Assembly: GCF_010915725.1 (NCBI RefSeq)
Contig: NZ_JAAIJR010000026.1
Span: forward strand, 1-54,435
Length of the DNA: 54,435 bases
Direction: 5' to 3'
Origin: Thiorhodococcus mannitoliphagus
Lineage (GTDB): Bacteria > Pseudomonadota > Gammaproteobacteria > Chromatiales > Chromatiaceae
Every line of letters starts with the position of its first letter. The stretch's first letter is position 1. The notes under the pieces were generated by a model. The model saw nothing but the letters and a program-made list of their open reading frames with translations. It was not told the DNA's origin and searched no databases. A program made the translations under genes and the position numbers. Positions 14,443 to 23,052 of the stretch are shown here, one piece after another.

Positions 14443-15465
14443 CTACTCCCAGCGAAACATCCAGGTCGCAAGGCCCAGGAAGAACACGGCGAGCACGAGC
14501 AGCAGCCCGACCTGAGGCAGCACATCCACGACCCCCGCCCCATCGATCATCACCTTACGCGCCGCCTCGACCAAATGCGTGAGGGGCAGCAGCCGCGAGA
14601 AGGACTGCGCCAAGGCACTCGTCCCTTCCATCGAGAACCACACGCCTGACAGCAACAGCATGGGCCAGGAGATGAGATTCAGCAGACCATCCGCCACCTC
14701 CTCGGTGCGCAGACGTGCGGCGACGATGAGCCCCAGACTGATGGTGCACAAGGCGCCGGCCACATAGACGAGCCCCAGCGCGATGAAGGATCCGCGCATC
14801 GGGAAATCCAGCACCAGCTCGGCACCGAGATAAACGATCAGGCTCGCACTCAGCACCACAAAGAGGCGTGAGACCACCTGTGCGGTCAGAAACTCCCAGG
14901 GCCGCAGCGGCGTCGCCTTGAGGCGCCTGAGCACGCCGTTCTTGCGATAGCGCACGATCACCCATCCGACACCCCAAAGACTGGAGAACATGACATTCAT
15001 CGCCAGTACCCCGGGAAGCACCCAGTCGACATACCTTAGGGCCTCACCGGTGACCGTGGCGCGCCGCGGCATCCCCTCCGGAAGCGCGCTATAGGCCCCC
15101 AGCAGCAACCGCTCCGCGAGATAGCCATTGGCGGAATTGAGATTCACCCAATAGCTCGGGCTCGCGCGCAGATCCAGCAACAGGTCCAGCTGGTGGCGCT
15201 CGATCTTGAGGATGGCAGCTTCGGGCGCGTCGAAGGCGACGAAGGTCAGATGCTTCAGTGCCAACAATGGGGACTCGACCGCCGTGAGGTCGCCGTCCGG
15301 CGCGATGACGCCGACCTTCAAGAGTCCCTTCTCATCGGTTTGAAAGATGAAGGCGAAGGCCAACACCATCAGAATAGGCATGAGCAGGTTCCAGCCCAGC
15401 CCCGCGCGATCCCGATAGAACTCGCGATTTCTGGCGACGAGCACAGTGATGATGCGCTTCAGCAT
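14443..15465 (-). CDS. ABC-2 type transporter permease
   Basis: A 340-residue membrane subunit of an ABC-2 exporter. It has one N-terminal span (about 20-40), a large extracytoplasmic domain (about 42-155) and a cluster of about five spans toward the C-terminus. In the latter, WGVGWVIVRYRKNGVLRRLKATPLRPWEFL is the typical ABC-2 membrane motif. It is encoded 3 nt downstream of the ATPase gene, so the two form one transporter. The substrate cannot be told from sequence; relatives export drugs, lipids or polysaccharides. Confidence 0.88.
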   Translation of the reverse strand: MLKRIITVLVARNREFYRDRAGLGWNLLMPILMVLAFAFIFQTDEKGLLKVGVIAPDGDLTAVESPLLALKHLTFVAFDAPEAAILKIERHQLDLLLDLRASPSYWVNLNSANGYLAERLLLGAYSALPEGMPRRATVTGEALRYVDWVLPGVLAMNVMFSSLWGVGWVIVRYRKNGVLRRLKATPLRPWEFLTAQVVSRLFVVLSASLIVYLGAELVLDFPMRGSFIALGLVYVAGALCTISLGLIVAARLRTEEVADGLLNLISWPMLLLSGVWFSMEGTSALAQSFSRLLPLTHLVEAARKVMIDGAGVVDVLPQVGLLLVLAVFFLGLATWMFRWE

Positions 15466-15468
15466 GAT

Positions 15469-16350
15469 TCAAGCCCTGAGCGCGTGGCCGGTAAGCTTCA
15501 AGAAGAGATCCTCGAGATTGGGTGTCGCCACGCGCAGCTCGCTCAAGTCAGCGCCAATGCGCTCCAGCTCGGCGAGCATCGCGGACAGGTCTTCCGCGTA
15601 CAGCTCGATCTCGCCGTTGCCGGCGAGTGCGCCCTCGAGCAAGGGCGTCTGGTCCGGCCACGCGGTATCCGGCAGGCGAATCACGCGCGCAGGAAAGTGC
15701 TGTCGAACCAACTCCGCGGGACGGCCCGCGGCGATGATGCGGCCACGATCCACGATGGCAACGTGATCGCAGAGCCGCTCGGCCTCCTCCATGTAGTGGG
15801 TCGTCAGGATCACCGTGGTCCCGCGCCGTCGCACGCGCTCGATCAAACCCCAAAAGTTGCGGCGCGCCTGAGGATCCAGGCCAGTGGTCGGCTCATCGAG
15901 AAAGACCAGCTCCGGATCGTTGACCAAGGCGATCGCGAGCAGCAGCCGCTGGCGTTGGCCACCCGAGAGCTTGCGCGTGTCGCGATCCAAGATGTCACCG
16001 AGATTGCACAGGCGAATCAGCTCGTCGCGATCCGCGCTCTGGCGATAGAGGCTGGCGAACATCTCCAGTGACTCACCAACCGTCTGAAACTCCTGCAGCG
16101 CCGTCGCTTGGAACTGGATGCCGATGGATTCGGCATGGGTGCGGTTCAGGGGTTGGCCCTTGAAGAGAATCGTGCCCGAGGTCGGCGCCTGAATCCCTTC
16201 CAACATCTCAAGCGTCGTCGTCTTGCCCGCGCCATTGGGACCGAGCAAGCCATAGCACTGCCCCATCTCGACGGCGAAGCTGATGCCATCCACGGCGCGC
16301 ACACCTGGATAGAGGCGTACAAGATCCCGGGCTTCGATAAGAGGTGTCAT
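15469..16350 (-). CDS. ABC transporter ATP-binding protein
   Basis: A 293-residue ATPase partner of the ABC-2 permease encoded just downstream. Walker A is LLGPNGAGKTTT, the signature is LSGGQRQRL, Walker B is LVFLDEPTTGLDP and the switch His is in LTTHYMEEAE. The extra C-terminal domain (about 215-293) is of the kind seen in DrrA/CcmA-like exporter ATPases. The gene starts 9 nt after the ppc stop on the same strand, so co-transcription is possible. Confidence 0.92.
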   Translation of the reverse strand: MTPLIEARDLVRLYPGVRAVDGISFAVEMGQCYGLLGPNGAGKTTTLEMLEGIQAPTSGTILFKGQPLNRTHAESIGIQFQATALQEFQTVGESLEMFASLYRQSADRDELIRLCNLGDILDRDTRKLSGGQRQRLLLAIALVNDPELVFLDEPTTGLDPQARRNFWGLIERVRRRGTTVILTTHYMEEAERLCDHVAIVDRGRIIAAGRPAELVRQHFPARVIRLPDTAWPDQTPLLEGALAGNGEIELYAEDLSAMLAELERIGADLSELRVATPNLEDLFLKLTGHALRA

Positions 16351-16359
16351 TCGCAGCGG

Positions 16360-19152
16360 CTATCCGGTGTTGCGCATGCCCGCCGCGACCGCGTTGATGG
16401 AACGCAGTAGAGGGTCGAGCCAGGCTTCGCGTTTCTCTTCATCCTCCTCTGCGCGATAGCGCTCGAGGACCGCCACCTGAATGTGGTTGAGCGGGTCAAG
16501 GTAGATGTTGCGGCGGGCGAGCGAGTGTTGCAGGTCGGGCGTCTCCTCCATGAGCGTTCGCAGACCCGAGACATTCAGCACCTGCGTCAGGGTGCGCCTG
16601 TACTCGTCCTCGATAATCTTGAAGATGGTCATCGCCTGCTCTTGATTCTCCGCGAGTCGGAGGTACTCGCGGGCGATGCGCATCTCGGCCTTGAACAGCG
16701 ACATCTGGGTATTCGACAGCAAGGCACGGAAGTAAGGCCACTCCTGGTACATCTTCTGTAGCTTCGCCAAACGTTCGACGTCAGTGCCGCGATAGCGCTC
16801 GATGGCATAGCCGATGCCCAGCCACGCCGGCAGCGTGTGGCGCGACTGGCCCCAACCGAAGACCCAGGGAATTGCCCGAATCGAGCCGAGCGAGCGGTCG
16901 GCCTTCTTGCGGTGCGAGGGTCGCGAGCCGATGTTGAGCAGCGCAATGCCATCGAGAGGCGTGCATTCGTAAAAGTAGTCGAGGAAGCCGTCGGTCTCAC
17001 GCACCAGCTTGCGATAGGCCTCTTCGCCATAGCGCGCCAGCTCATCCATGATCCCCAAGTAGTCGTTACGCTCTTCCTGCGGAGGCTCGATCAGACAGCG
17101 GCTCGCCTTGATGAGCCCGCTGATCCCCAGGGTGAGTTCGTAGCGCGCGGTCTCTGGATTGGAATAGCGGTAGGACAGCACCTCACCCTGCTCGGTGAAC
17201 TTGATCTGGCCATGCACGGTATCCACGGGTTGCGCCAGAATGGCTTCATGAGTCGGACCGCCCCCGCGCCCCACAGTACCACCGCGACCGTGGAAAAGCC
17301 GGCAGGCAACGCCTCGATCGTCCGCCAGTGCGATCACCTTCTTCTGCGCCTCGAAGAGATTCCAGCTCGAGGACAGGATGCCGCCATCCTTGCAGGAATC
17401 GGAGTAGCCCAGCATGACCTCTTGCTGATTCCCGGACGCCTTGAGAAGTCCTTGGTAGGTCGGATTGTCGAGCAGCGTCTGCATGACCTGCTCGATATGG
17501 CTCAAATCGTCGATGGTCTCGAACAGCGGCGACACCTGGATGCTGCAAAACCAGCCCTCGGCATCCTTGCCAACCAGCCCAGCCAGGCGCGCCAGCAACA
17601 TCGCCTCCATGACGTGGCTAGCAGAATGGGTCATGGAGATCACGTACTGACCGAAGGCCTTCTCACCAATCTCGGCGCGCATCCGCGCGACGACCTCGAA
17701 GACCTCCAGCGTCTCCCGAGTCTCGGCGGTCAGTGTCGCCTTGTCGATGACAAAGGGATGCGGATGGGCGATGGCCTCGGCCAGTGCCATGAGTCGCTGC
17801 TCCTCGGTGAACGCCTGGTAGTAGGGCGCCCCGGCCTGACGCGCGAAGAGTTCGGTAACCGCTTCGGTGTGCCGTGTCGACTCTTGACGGATATCCAGAT
17901 GAACCAGGTGAAAGCCGAAGGTCTCTGCCAGCCGGATCAAGTCCTGCAGCGGCCCCCGCGCGGCGTTGGCGTCGCCATGATGCACCAGTGAGTCGCGGAT
18001 GAGATAGAGATCGTTGAGGAAGTCCCGCTCGTCGCTGTAGCCCTCGGGCAGTCCCTCATAGTCCCGCCCTTCCATCCGCGCCAGCACGCGGTCCAAGTTC
18101 GCCCTTAGGCGGTGACTCATCATCGCCAGCTTGCGTCGATAGGGCTCATAGAGGAAGAGCCGCTGGCGCTGCCCCATAGTATCGACCCAGTAGTCTTCGT
18201 CGGCGTCCAGGCTGTCGAGGAATTCGGGGGAGGGCTGACAGAGGGCGCTGGAGTGGCTGAGCATCCGCCTGAGACCCTTGATGCGCTCCAGATAGAGTTC
18301 CAGCACCAGCTCAGCATGCATGCGCACCGCGAGTTCCGTGGTCTCGGGCTTGACGAAGGGATTGCCGTCGCGATCACCACCGATCCAAGAGCCGAAGCGG
18401 ATGAAGCTGGGCACCCGGATCCCGCATGTCGCCCCATAATTGCGACGCACCGCTTTCTCCAGAAAGCGGTAGACCAAGGGCACCGCATCGAAGAGGGATT
18501 CGCGGAAAAAATGGAGCCCTTGCTGGACTTCCTCCATCACCTGCGGCTTGTGCACCCGCACCTCGTCCGTCTTCCAGAGGATCTGGATATGGGTGAGGAT
18601 CTCCTGCAGCTTCTCTTCCAGCTCCTCCTCGTTGAGCTTGCGCCGATGCAGATCCTGGCCGACGAGGAAGATGCGGCGAAAGGTATCGGAAATGGTCCTG
18701 CGCTTGGACTCGGTAGGATGCGCGGTGAACACCGGCAGATAGACCAAGTGCTCCAATAGACTCTGGAAGTTCTCGGGGCTGACACCCTCCTCCGCGAACT
18801 TGCGAATCGTGTCATCAAAGGAGCCGATCCAGAGCCGCTCGCCAGCGGAGATCAGATCCATGCGGCCCAGGTGGGCATTTAGCTCCTCGGCGACGTTCAC
18901 CAGGCCGAAATAGATGGTGAAGGCGCGAATCACCTCCGACAGGGTCTGGTGATCCAGCCCCTCGATGCGCTTCATGAGCTTGTCGCGCAGCTCCGCGTCT
19001 TCCTCCTCCCGCAGCTGCATGAAGCCGTCGCGCAGCCGCTCCACGATGACGAGGACGCGCTTGCGACTGTGCTCGCGCAAGACCTCGCCAAGGAGTGCCG
19101 TAAAGAGCTGGACATCACGCTCCAGCGTCTGTTCTTGGGTCAAATCGTTCAT
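16360..19152 (-). CDS. ppc: Phosphoenolpyruvate carboxylase
   Basis: Catalyses PEP + bicarbonate to oxaloacetate + phosphate, the main anaplerotic CO2-fixing step, here feeding the TCA cycle of a presumed photoautotroph. It has 930 residues, slightly longer than the E. coli enzyme (883). Catalytic motifs are intact: FTAHPTES (His145), [13 protein letters not shown] (substrate loop with Lys), [12 protein letters not shown], and [13 protein letters not shown]. The C-terminus is GMRNTG, the usual terminal motif. The start MNDLTQEQ is the first ATG of the frame. Confidence 0.97.
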   Translation of the reverse strand: MNDLTQEQTLERDVQLFTALLGEVLREHSRKRVLVIVERLRDGFMQLREEEDAELRDKLMKRIEGLDHQTLSEVIRAFTIYFGLVNVAEELNAHLGRMDLISAGERLWIGSFDDTIRKFAEEGVSPENFQSLLEHLVYLPVFTAHPTESKRRTISDTFRRIFLVGQDLHRRKLNEEELEEKLQEILTHIQILWKTDEVRVHKPQVMEEVQQGLHFFRESLFDAVPLVYRFLEKAVRRNYGATCGIRVPSFIRFGSWIGGDRDGNPFVKPETTELAVRMHAELVLELYLERIKGLRRMLSHSSALCQPSPEFLDSLDADEDYWVDTMGQRQRLFLYEPYRRKLAMMSHRLRANLDRVLARMEGRDYEGLPEGYSDERDFLNDLYLIRDSLVHHGDANAARGPLQDLIRLAETFGFHLVHLDIRQESTRHTEAVTELFARQAGAPYYQAFTEEQRLMALAEAIAHPHPFVIDKATLTAETRETLEVFEVVARMRAEIGEKAFGQYVISMTHSASHVMEAMLLARLAGLVGKDAEGWFCSIQVSPLFETIDDLSHIEQVMQTLLDNPTYQGLLKASGNQQEVMLGYSDSCKDGGILSSSWNLFEAQKKVIALADDRGVACRLFHGRGGTVGRGGGPTHEAILAQPVDTVHGQIKFTEQGEVLSYRYSNPETARYELTLGISGLIKASRCLIEPPQEERNDYLGIMDELARYGEEAYRKLVRETDGFLDYFYECTPLDGIALLNIGSRPSHRKKADRSLGSIRAIPWVFGWGQSRHTLPAWLGIGYAIERYRGTDVERLAKLQKMYQEWPYFRALLSNTQMSLFKAEMRIAREYLRLAENQEQAMTIFKIIEDEYRRTLTQVLNVSGLRTLMEETPDLQHSLARRNIYLDPLNHIQVAVLERYRAEEDEEKREAWLDPLLRSINAVAAGMRNTG

Positions 19153-19334
19153 TGGGGTAGTACTCGATACCGACGGCCGAAACAGGGCAATGTGGTGCGG
19201 ATACTACCCCGCCCGAGCGCGGCGAACAAAAACCATATCCTTCATAGGGAACCCCGGTGGTTGGCGCGAGCGGGCATCCTCAAAGGCTGGCGCATCGCCG
19301 GCCTCGTCTGGACAAGGCAACCAGCCGGTCGCCT

Positions 19335-20378
19335 TCAGCTATCGACGCGCAGACAATGCACGCTGAAAAGCTGCTCGGGATCCGTCCAAACCTGCTCCGA
19401 CTCGAAACCGGCGTCTCGTGCAAGGCACTGAAAATCCGCGATGCTGTACTTATAGGAGCACTCGGTATGAATGGTCTCGCCCTTGCCGAAGGGAATCTCG
19501 CGCCCAGCGACCCGCACAACCTGGTCGCATAAGCTCTCCAGATGCATCTCGATCCGGCTGACCTCGACGTTGAAGAAGGCCTTGTGCCGAAAGTCGCTCG
19601 TCTCGAAGTCGGCGCCCAGCTCGCGATTGATCCGGGTGAGCAGATTCAGGTTGAACGCGGCGGTAACCCCCTGGGCGTCGTTGTAGGCCGCGTTCAGGAT
19701 GCTCGGATCCTTGCGCAGGTCGACCCCGATGAGCAGCCGGCCGCCCTGCCCGAGCACTGCAGCCACGCGCTGCAGGAGCGCCCGTGCCTCGGATGGCTCG
19801 AAGTTGCCGATGCTGGATCCGGGAAAGAAGGCCGCGAGCTGGGTCCAGCCGGAATCCAGCGGCAGCTTGAAGGACCCGGAGTAGTCGGCGCAGGCGGCGC
19901 GAATCCGCAGATCAGGGAAGCGTTCGGCCAAGGCCTGAGCGGACTCCAGCAGATGTTCCTTGGAGATATCGACGGGCACATAGACAGCCGGCCGCAAGGC
20001 CGTCAACAAGGTCTGAATCTTGAGACTGCTCCCGCTGCCCAGCTCGATGAGGACGTTCTCACGCCCCAAGCGATCGGCCATCTCCTCGCCGTAGACATCC
20101 AGGATGCCGATCTCGGTCCGGGTCGGATAATACTCGGGCAGCTCGGTAATGGCGTCGAAGAGTTTCGAGCCACGCTGGTCGTAGAACAGCTTCGGTGAAA
20201 GCCGTTTCGGCGACCGTCCCAAGCCCAGGAGAACTTCCTCGCGCAGATCGGCGATCGTCGGATGATCATCGTAAAAGCTGACCCGGGCGTCTGGCGTCGG
20301 CCCTGCCGAATCCGCAGCATCTTCTCGGGCTGAATTTTCTGTGTTCCGATAGGCTGCTGCTGCAGCGGTTTGCATCAT
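19335..20378 (-). CDS. egtD: L-histidine N-alpha-methyltransferase EgtD
   Basis: Trimethylates histidine to hercynine with SAM, the first step of ergothioneine synthesis. It has 347 residues from the ATG at 20378, which overlaps the egtB stop (ATGATG over TGA). The open frame extends further upstream but only inside egtB. Family features: KLFYDQRGSKLFDAITELPEYYPTRTE near the N-terminus, the SAM-binding ELGSGSSLKIQTLL, FPGSSIGNF, and GVDLRKDPSILNAAYND. The first 25 residues (Ala/Glu-rich) are poorly conserved. Coupling to egtB makes a compact two-gene ergothioneine unit. Confidence 0.93.
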   Translation of the reverse strand: MMQTAAAAAYRNTENSAREDAADSAGPTPDARVSFYDDHPTIADLREEVLLGLGRSPKRLSPKLFYDQRGSKLFDAITELPEYYPTRTEIGILDVYGEEMADRLGRENVLIELGSGSSLKIQTLLTALRPAVYVPVDISKEHLLESAQALAERFPDLRIRAACADYSGSFKLPLDSGWTQLAAFFPGSSIGNFEPSEARALLQRVAAVLGQGGRLLIGVDLRKDPSILNAAYNDAQGVTAAFNLNLLTRINRELGADFETSDFRHKAFFNVEVSRIEMHLESLCDQVVRVAGREIPFGKGETIHTECSYKYSIADFQCLARDAGFESEQVWTDPEQLFSVHCLRVDS

Positions 20379-21679
20379 CTGAGTGTCTCCGCGAGTCGGA
20401 ATCCTTTGAACTGCCAGCGCTCGACTGGATAGAAAAAGTTGCGGTAGGTCGGGCGGATGTGGTCCAGCGAAGTGGCACAAGAGCCACCGCGGAGCACCAT
20501 TTGGTTCGACATGAACTTGCCGTTGTATTCCCCGAGCGCGCCGGCCGGCGCACGATAGCCCGGATAGGGCAAGTAGGCGGAGCCGGTCCATTCCCAGACA
20601 TCCCCGAAGAGCTGCTTGAGCCCCTCACCCTCGGGTGCAGGACGCGGATGCAGCCAGCCGTCGTCGACAAAGTTACCCGTGATATCAGCCTCCTCGGCGG
20701 CATGCTCCCACTCGGCCTCCGTAGGCAGCCGCTTCCCCGCCCAGGTCGCGAAGGCCTCGGCCTCGTAGTAGCTCAGGTGACAAAGGGGCTCCGCAGGATT
20801 CAGCGGACGCATCCCGGACAGCGTCATGAGCTGCCATGCGCCGTCCACCTGCTCCCAGTAGAGCGGACAACGCCAGCCTCGCGCCTGCACCTCGGCCCAG
20901 CCGTCCGAGAGCCAGAGCGCCGGGTTCTCATAACCACCATCGCCAATGAACTCGAGATACTCACCATTGGTCACCGGGCGATCCGCAAGCGCGAAGGGCT
21001 CGAGGAAGGCCCGGTGCCGGGGGCGCTCGTTGTCATAGCCGAAGGCCTCGTGCGGACCGCTGGTTTCAAGGCCCAAGCTCACAACGCCGCCCTCGAACGC
21101 CCTCCAGCCCAAGGGCACGGGATCCGCGATAGGTGACTGGGGCAGGTCTTGGATGTAAGCAGGGCGCAGCGGGTTATAGGCGAAATGGCGCTTGATGTCG
21201 GTGACGAGGAGCTCTTGATGCTGCTGCTCGTGATTCAGACCAATCTGCAAGCGCATGGCGACCCGTGGCCAGTCCGATGCATTGCATTCGGCAAGGAGCC
21301 GAAGCATCGCCGCATCGACATGGTGGCGGTAGTCGTAGACCTCGGCAACCGTCGGGCGAGACAGCAGCCCGCGCTCCGCACGCGGCCAGAAGCCGGCGCC
21401 AGTCTGCTCGTAATAGCTGTTGAAGAGGTATTCGAACCGCGGATGGAAGACGCGATAGCCCGCTAGGAAGGGGCGTAGTAAGAAGGTCTCGTAGAACCAG
21501 GACACGTGCGCCAAGTGCCACTTGGGCGGACTCGCCTCCACGACCGTTTGCAGACCATAGTCCTCGGTCACCAGGGGCTCGCACAGTCTCTCCGAGAAGG
21601 CTCGGACGCGCCTGAAATCTGCACTCAGCGCATTGCGCAAATCATCGGCCCCGTCCTGCGTGGTTGGCGTTTCCTGCAT
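20375..21679 (-). CDS. egtB: Hercynine oxygenase / ergothioneine biosynthesis protein EgtB
   Basis: A non-haem iron enzyme that joins a sulfur donor (gamma-Glu-Cys or Cys) to hercynine with O2. It has 434 residues: an N-terminal DinB-like domain with the iron-binding histidines (KWHLAHVSWFYET; GLNHEQQHQELL gives the H-x3-H-x-E motif) and a C-terminal sulfatase-modifying (FGE-like) domain ending in GDVWEWTGSAY and RGGSCAT. It is translated first in the egtB-egtD pair. No egtA, egtC or egtE is nearby. As the enzyme needs O2, it implies exposure of this presumed phototroph to oxygen. Confidence 0.93.
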   Translation of the reverse strand: MQETPTTQDGADDLRNALSADFRRVRAFSERLCEPLVTEDYGLQTVVEASPPKWHLAHVSWFYETFLLRPFLAGYRVFHPRFEYLFNSYYEQTGAGFWPRAERGLLSRPTVAEVYDYRHHVDAAMLRLLAECNASDWPRVAMRLQIGLNHEQQHQELLVTDIKRHFAYNPLRPAYIQDLPQSPIADPVPLGWRAFEGGVVSLGLETSGPHEAFGYDNERPRHRAFLEPFALADRPVTNGEYLEFIGDGGYENPALWLSDGWAEVQARGWRCPLYWEQVDGAWQLMTLSGMRPLNPAEPLCHLSYYEAEAFATWAGKRLPTEAEWEHAAEEADITGNFVDDGWLHPRPAPEGEGLKQLFGDVWEWTGSAYLPYPGYRAPAGALGEYNGKFMSNQMVLRGGSCATSLDHIRPTYRNFFYPVERWQFKGFRLAETLR

Positions 21680-22321
21680 GGTTTCCTCGTTGGTGGGCTC
21701 CGACGCCGTTGGGCTCCAACGCCGCGCGCCCAGCCGAATTGATCCAGTTGCTCGATCGGTTACTCTGCCCTAAACGTCCCACTCAGGTCGCAAAGGGCCG
21801 CCTTTCAGGGTTGATGCGCGGACGAACCGATCAACGCCGGGCGCGCATCTGACCGCTGATTGTGCGGCCAGCTTGAACCATTTCCACCAAGTGAGTGGGT
21901 CGGGATTGCAGGTGAGCGGGAGCGGAGAGAAAGCAGACCAGCAAAAGATTGATGTCGCAGAGGCTCTCGAGGCATCGCGCGCGGCGACGCTGCACGAACG
22001 CCGTATCAGGCATTGATCTCACCGCATCGAGGGCGATCAGCGCTCGCCAGGGGAGCGTCGCTGAGCAGCCGAATCGCCCCCTCGGTATCGCCGAGCTGCC
22101 GCGACTCGCCAGCGGCCGCCTCCAAGATGGCTCGCCCCTTTTCCGCAGCGGTCCAGGTGTAGGCAAGACTCGCACCCTTCCGCATGACCTCGAAGCAGAA
22201 GCCCACCGCCTTTACCGGGCTGTAGAACCGTGATTGACACCCCATTTAAGGCCGCAACACAAGGCCAATCTGCGTCGGCCCCTCGCATCGGGGGGTGACA
22301 GCCCGTCGGAGCCCGGAATAC
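21680..22321. other. Spacer between egtB and the Lon-domain gene
   Basis: I make no firm gene call in this 0.64-kb spacer. A minus-strand frame at 22006-22245 could encode 79 residues with a passable helix-rich sequence (TWTAAEKGRAILEAAAGES), but it has no good ribosome binding site and I recognise no family. The region should contain the divergent promoters of egtB and the Lon-domain gene. Confidence 0.4.
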
Positions 22322-22990
22322 ATGATGACTCGCAATCCCTTCTTTCCCAAGTTCTCGGATCTCCCGAGCGAGATTCCGATCTTTCCACTCGCGGGGGCCG
22401 TGGTGATGCCGGGCGTCCAGCTTCCGCTCAACATCTTCGAGCCCAGATACATCAACATGGTGTTCAGCAGCCTGGCGTCGAATCATCTGCTCGGAATGAT
22501 ACAACCGACGAGCGAGACCATGATGGAGGACACACCCGCGATCCACCGCGTTGGCTGCGCCGGGCGCATCACCTCCTACAGCGAAACGACCGACGGCCGC
22601 ATCGTCTTGGTCCTGACCGGCGTGTGCCGTTTCCAGGTCTCGAAGGAACTGGATGAGCGCGACGGCCACAGGCGCGTGAAGGCAGATTGGGAGCGATTCG
22701 CCGCCGACTACCACAGCGACGAAGGCCAAGCGATCGGCGATCGCGAGGGCTTTCTCAGCTCACTGAAGAGCTATTGCAGCCTGCGCGGTGTCGAGATCCC
22801 CTGGGACGACATCGAGAAGATGGCCGACGGCGAACTCATCAACCTGCTCTGCGCCCATCTCCCCCTCAGTCCCGAGGACAAACAGGCCTTGATCGAGACG
22901 CTGCAAACGTCGGAGCGCGCCTCACTCATGCGGGGGCTCCTCGATATGGCCGCCGCATCCAGCATGCGGGTCGCCGAGCATCGGCACTGA
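22322..22990 (+). CDS. Lon N-terminal substrate-binding domain protein
   Basis: A 222-residue stand-alone protein with the LAN domain of Lon protease (IPIFPLAGAVVMPGVQLPLNIFEPRYINM) and no ATPase or protease part. Such proteins are common in proteobacteria and their function is not established; a chaperone or ligand-binding role is guessed from the domain. The start is the first of two adjacent ATGs. An upstream GTG at 22295 would add nine residues. Confidence 0.88.
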   Translation: MMTRNPFFPKFSDLPSEIPIFPLAGAVVMPGVQLPLNIFEPRYINMVFSSLASNHLLGMIQPTSETMMEDTPAIHRVGCAGRITSYSETTDGRIVLVLTGVCRFQVSKELDERDGHRRVKADWERFAADYHSDEGQAIGDREGFLSSLKSYCSLRGVEIPWDDIEKMADGELINLLCAHLPLSPEDKQALIETLQTSERASLMRGLLDMAAASSMRVAEHRH

Positions 22991-22998
22991 CCCTCGGC

Positions 22999-23052
22999 GC
23001 GCGTCTAGCAGGACACGCGCGTCTCGCAGGACACGCGCGTCTAGCAGGACAG
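22999..23052. repeat. Three 18-bp tandem repeats at the hybrid kinase 3' end
   Basis: Three direct copies of GCGCGTCTAGCAGGACAC, with one substitution in copy 2 and one or two at the end of copy 3. Copy 3 covers the stop codon and last residues (LSC) of the convergent hybrid kinase gene. The other two copies lie just past it. It looks like a recent tandem duplication of the gene's 3' end that left the first stop codon intact. Confidence 0.9.

Noticed and set aside
22006-22245. Minus-strand frame of 79 codons between egtB and the Lon-domain gene
   Set aside because: The sequence is plausible for a small protein, but I see no good ribosome binding site or family match. It is noted in the spacer entry instead of being called.
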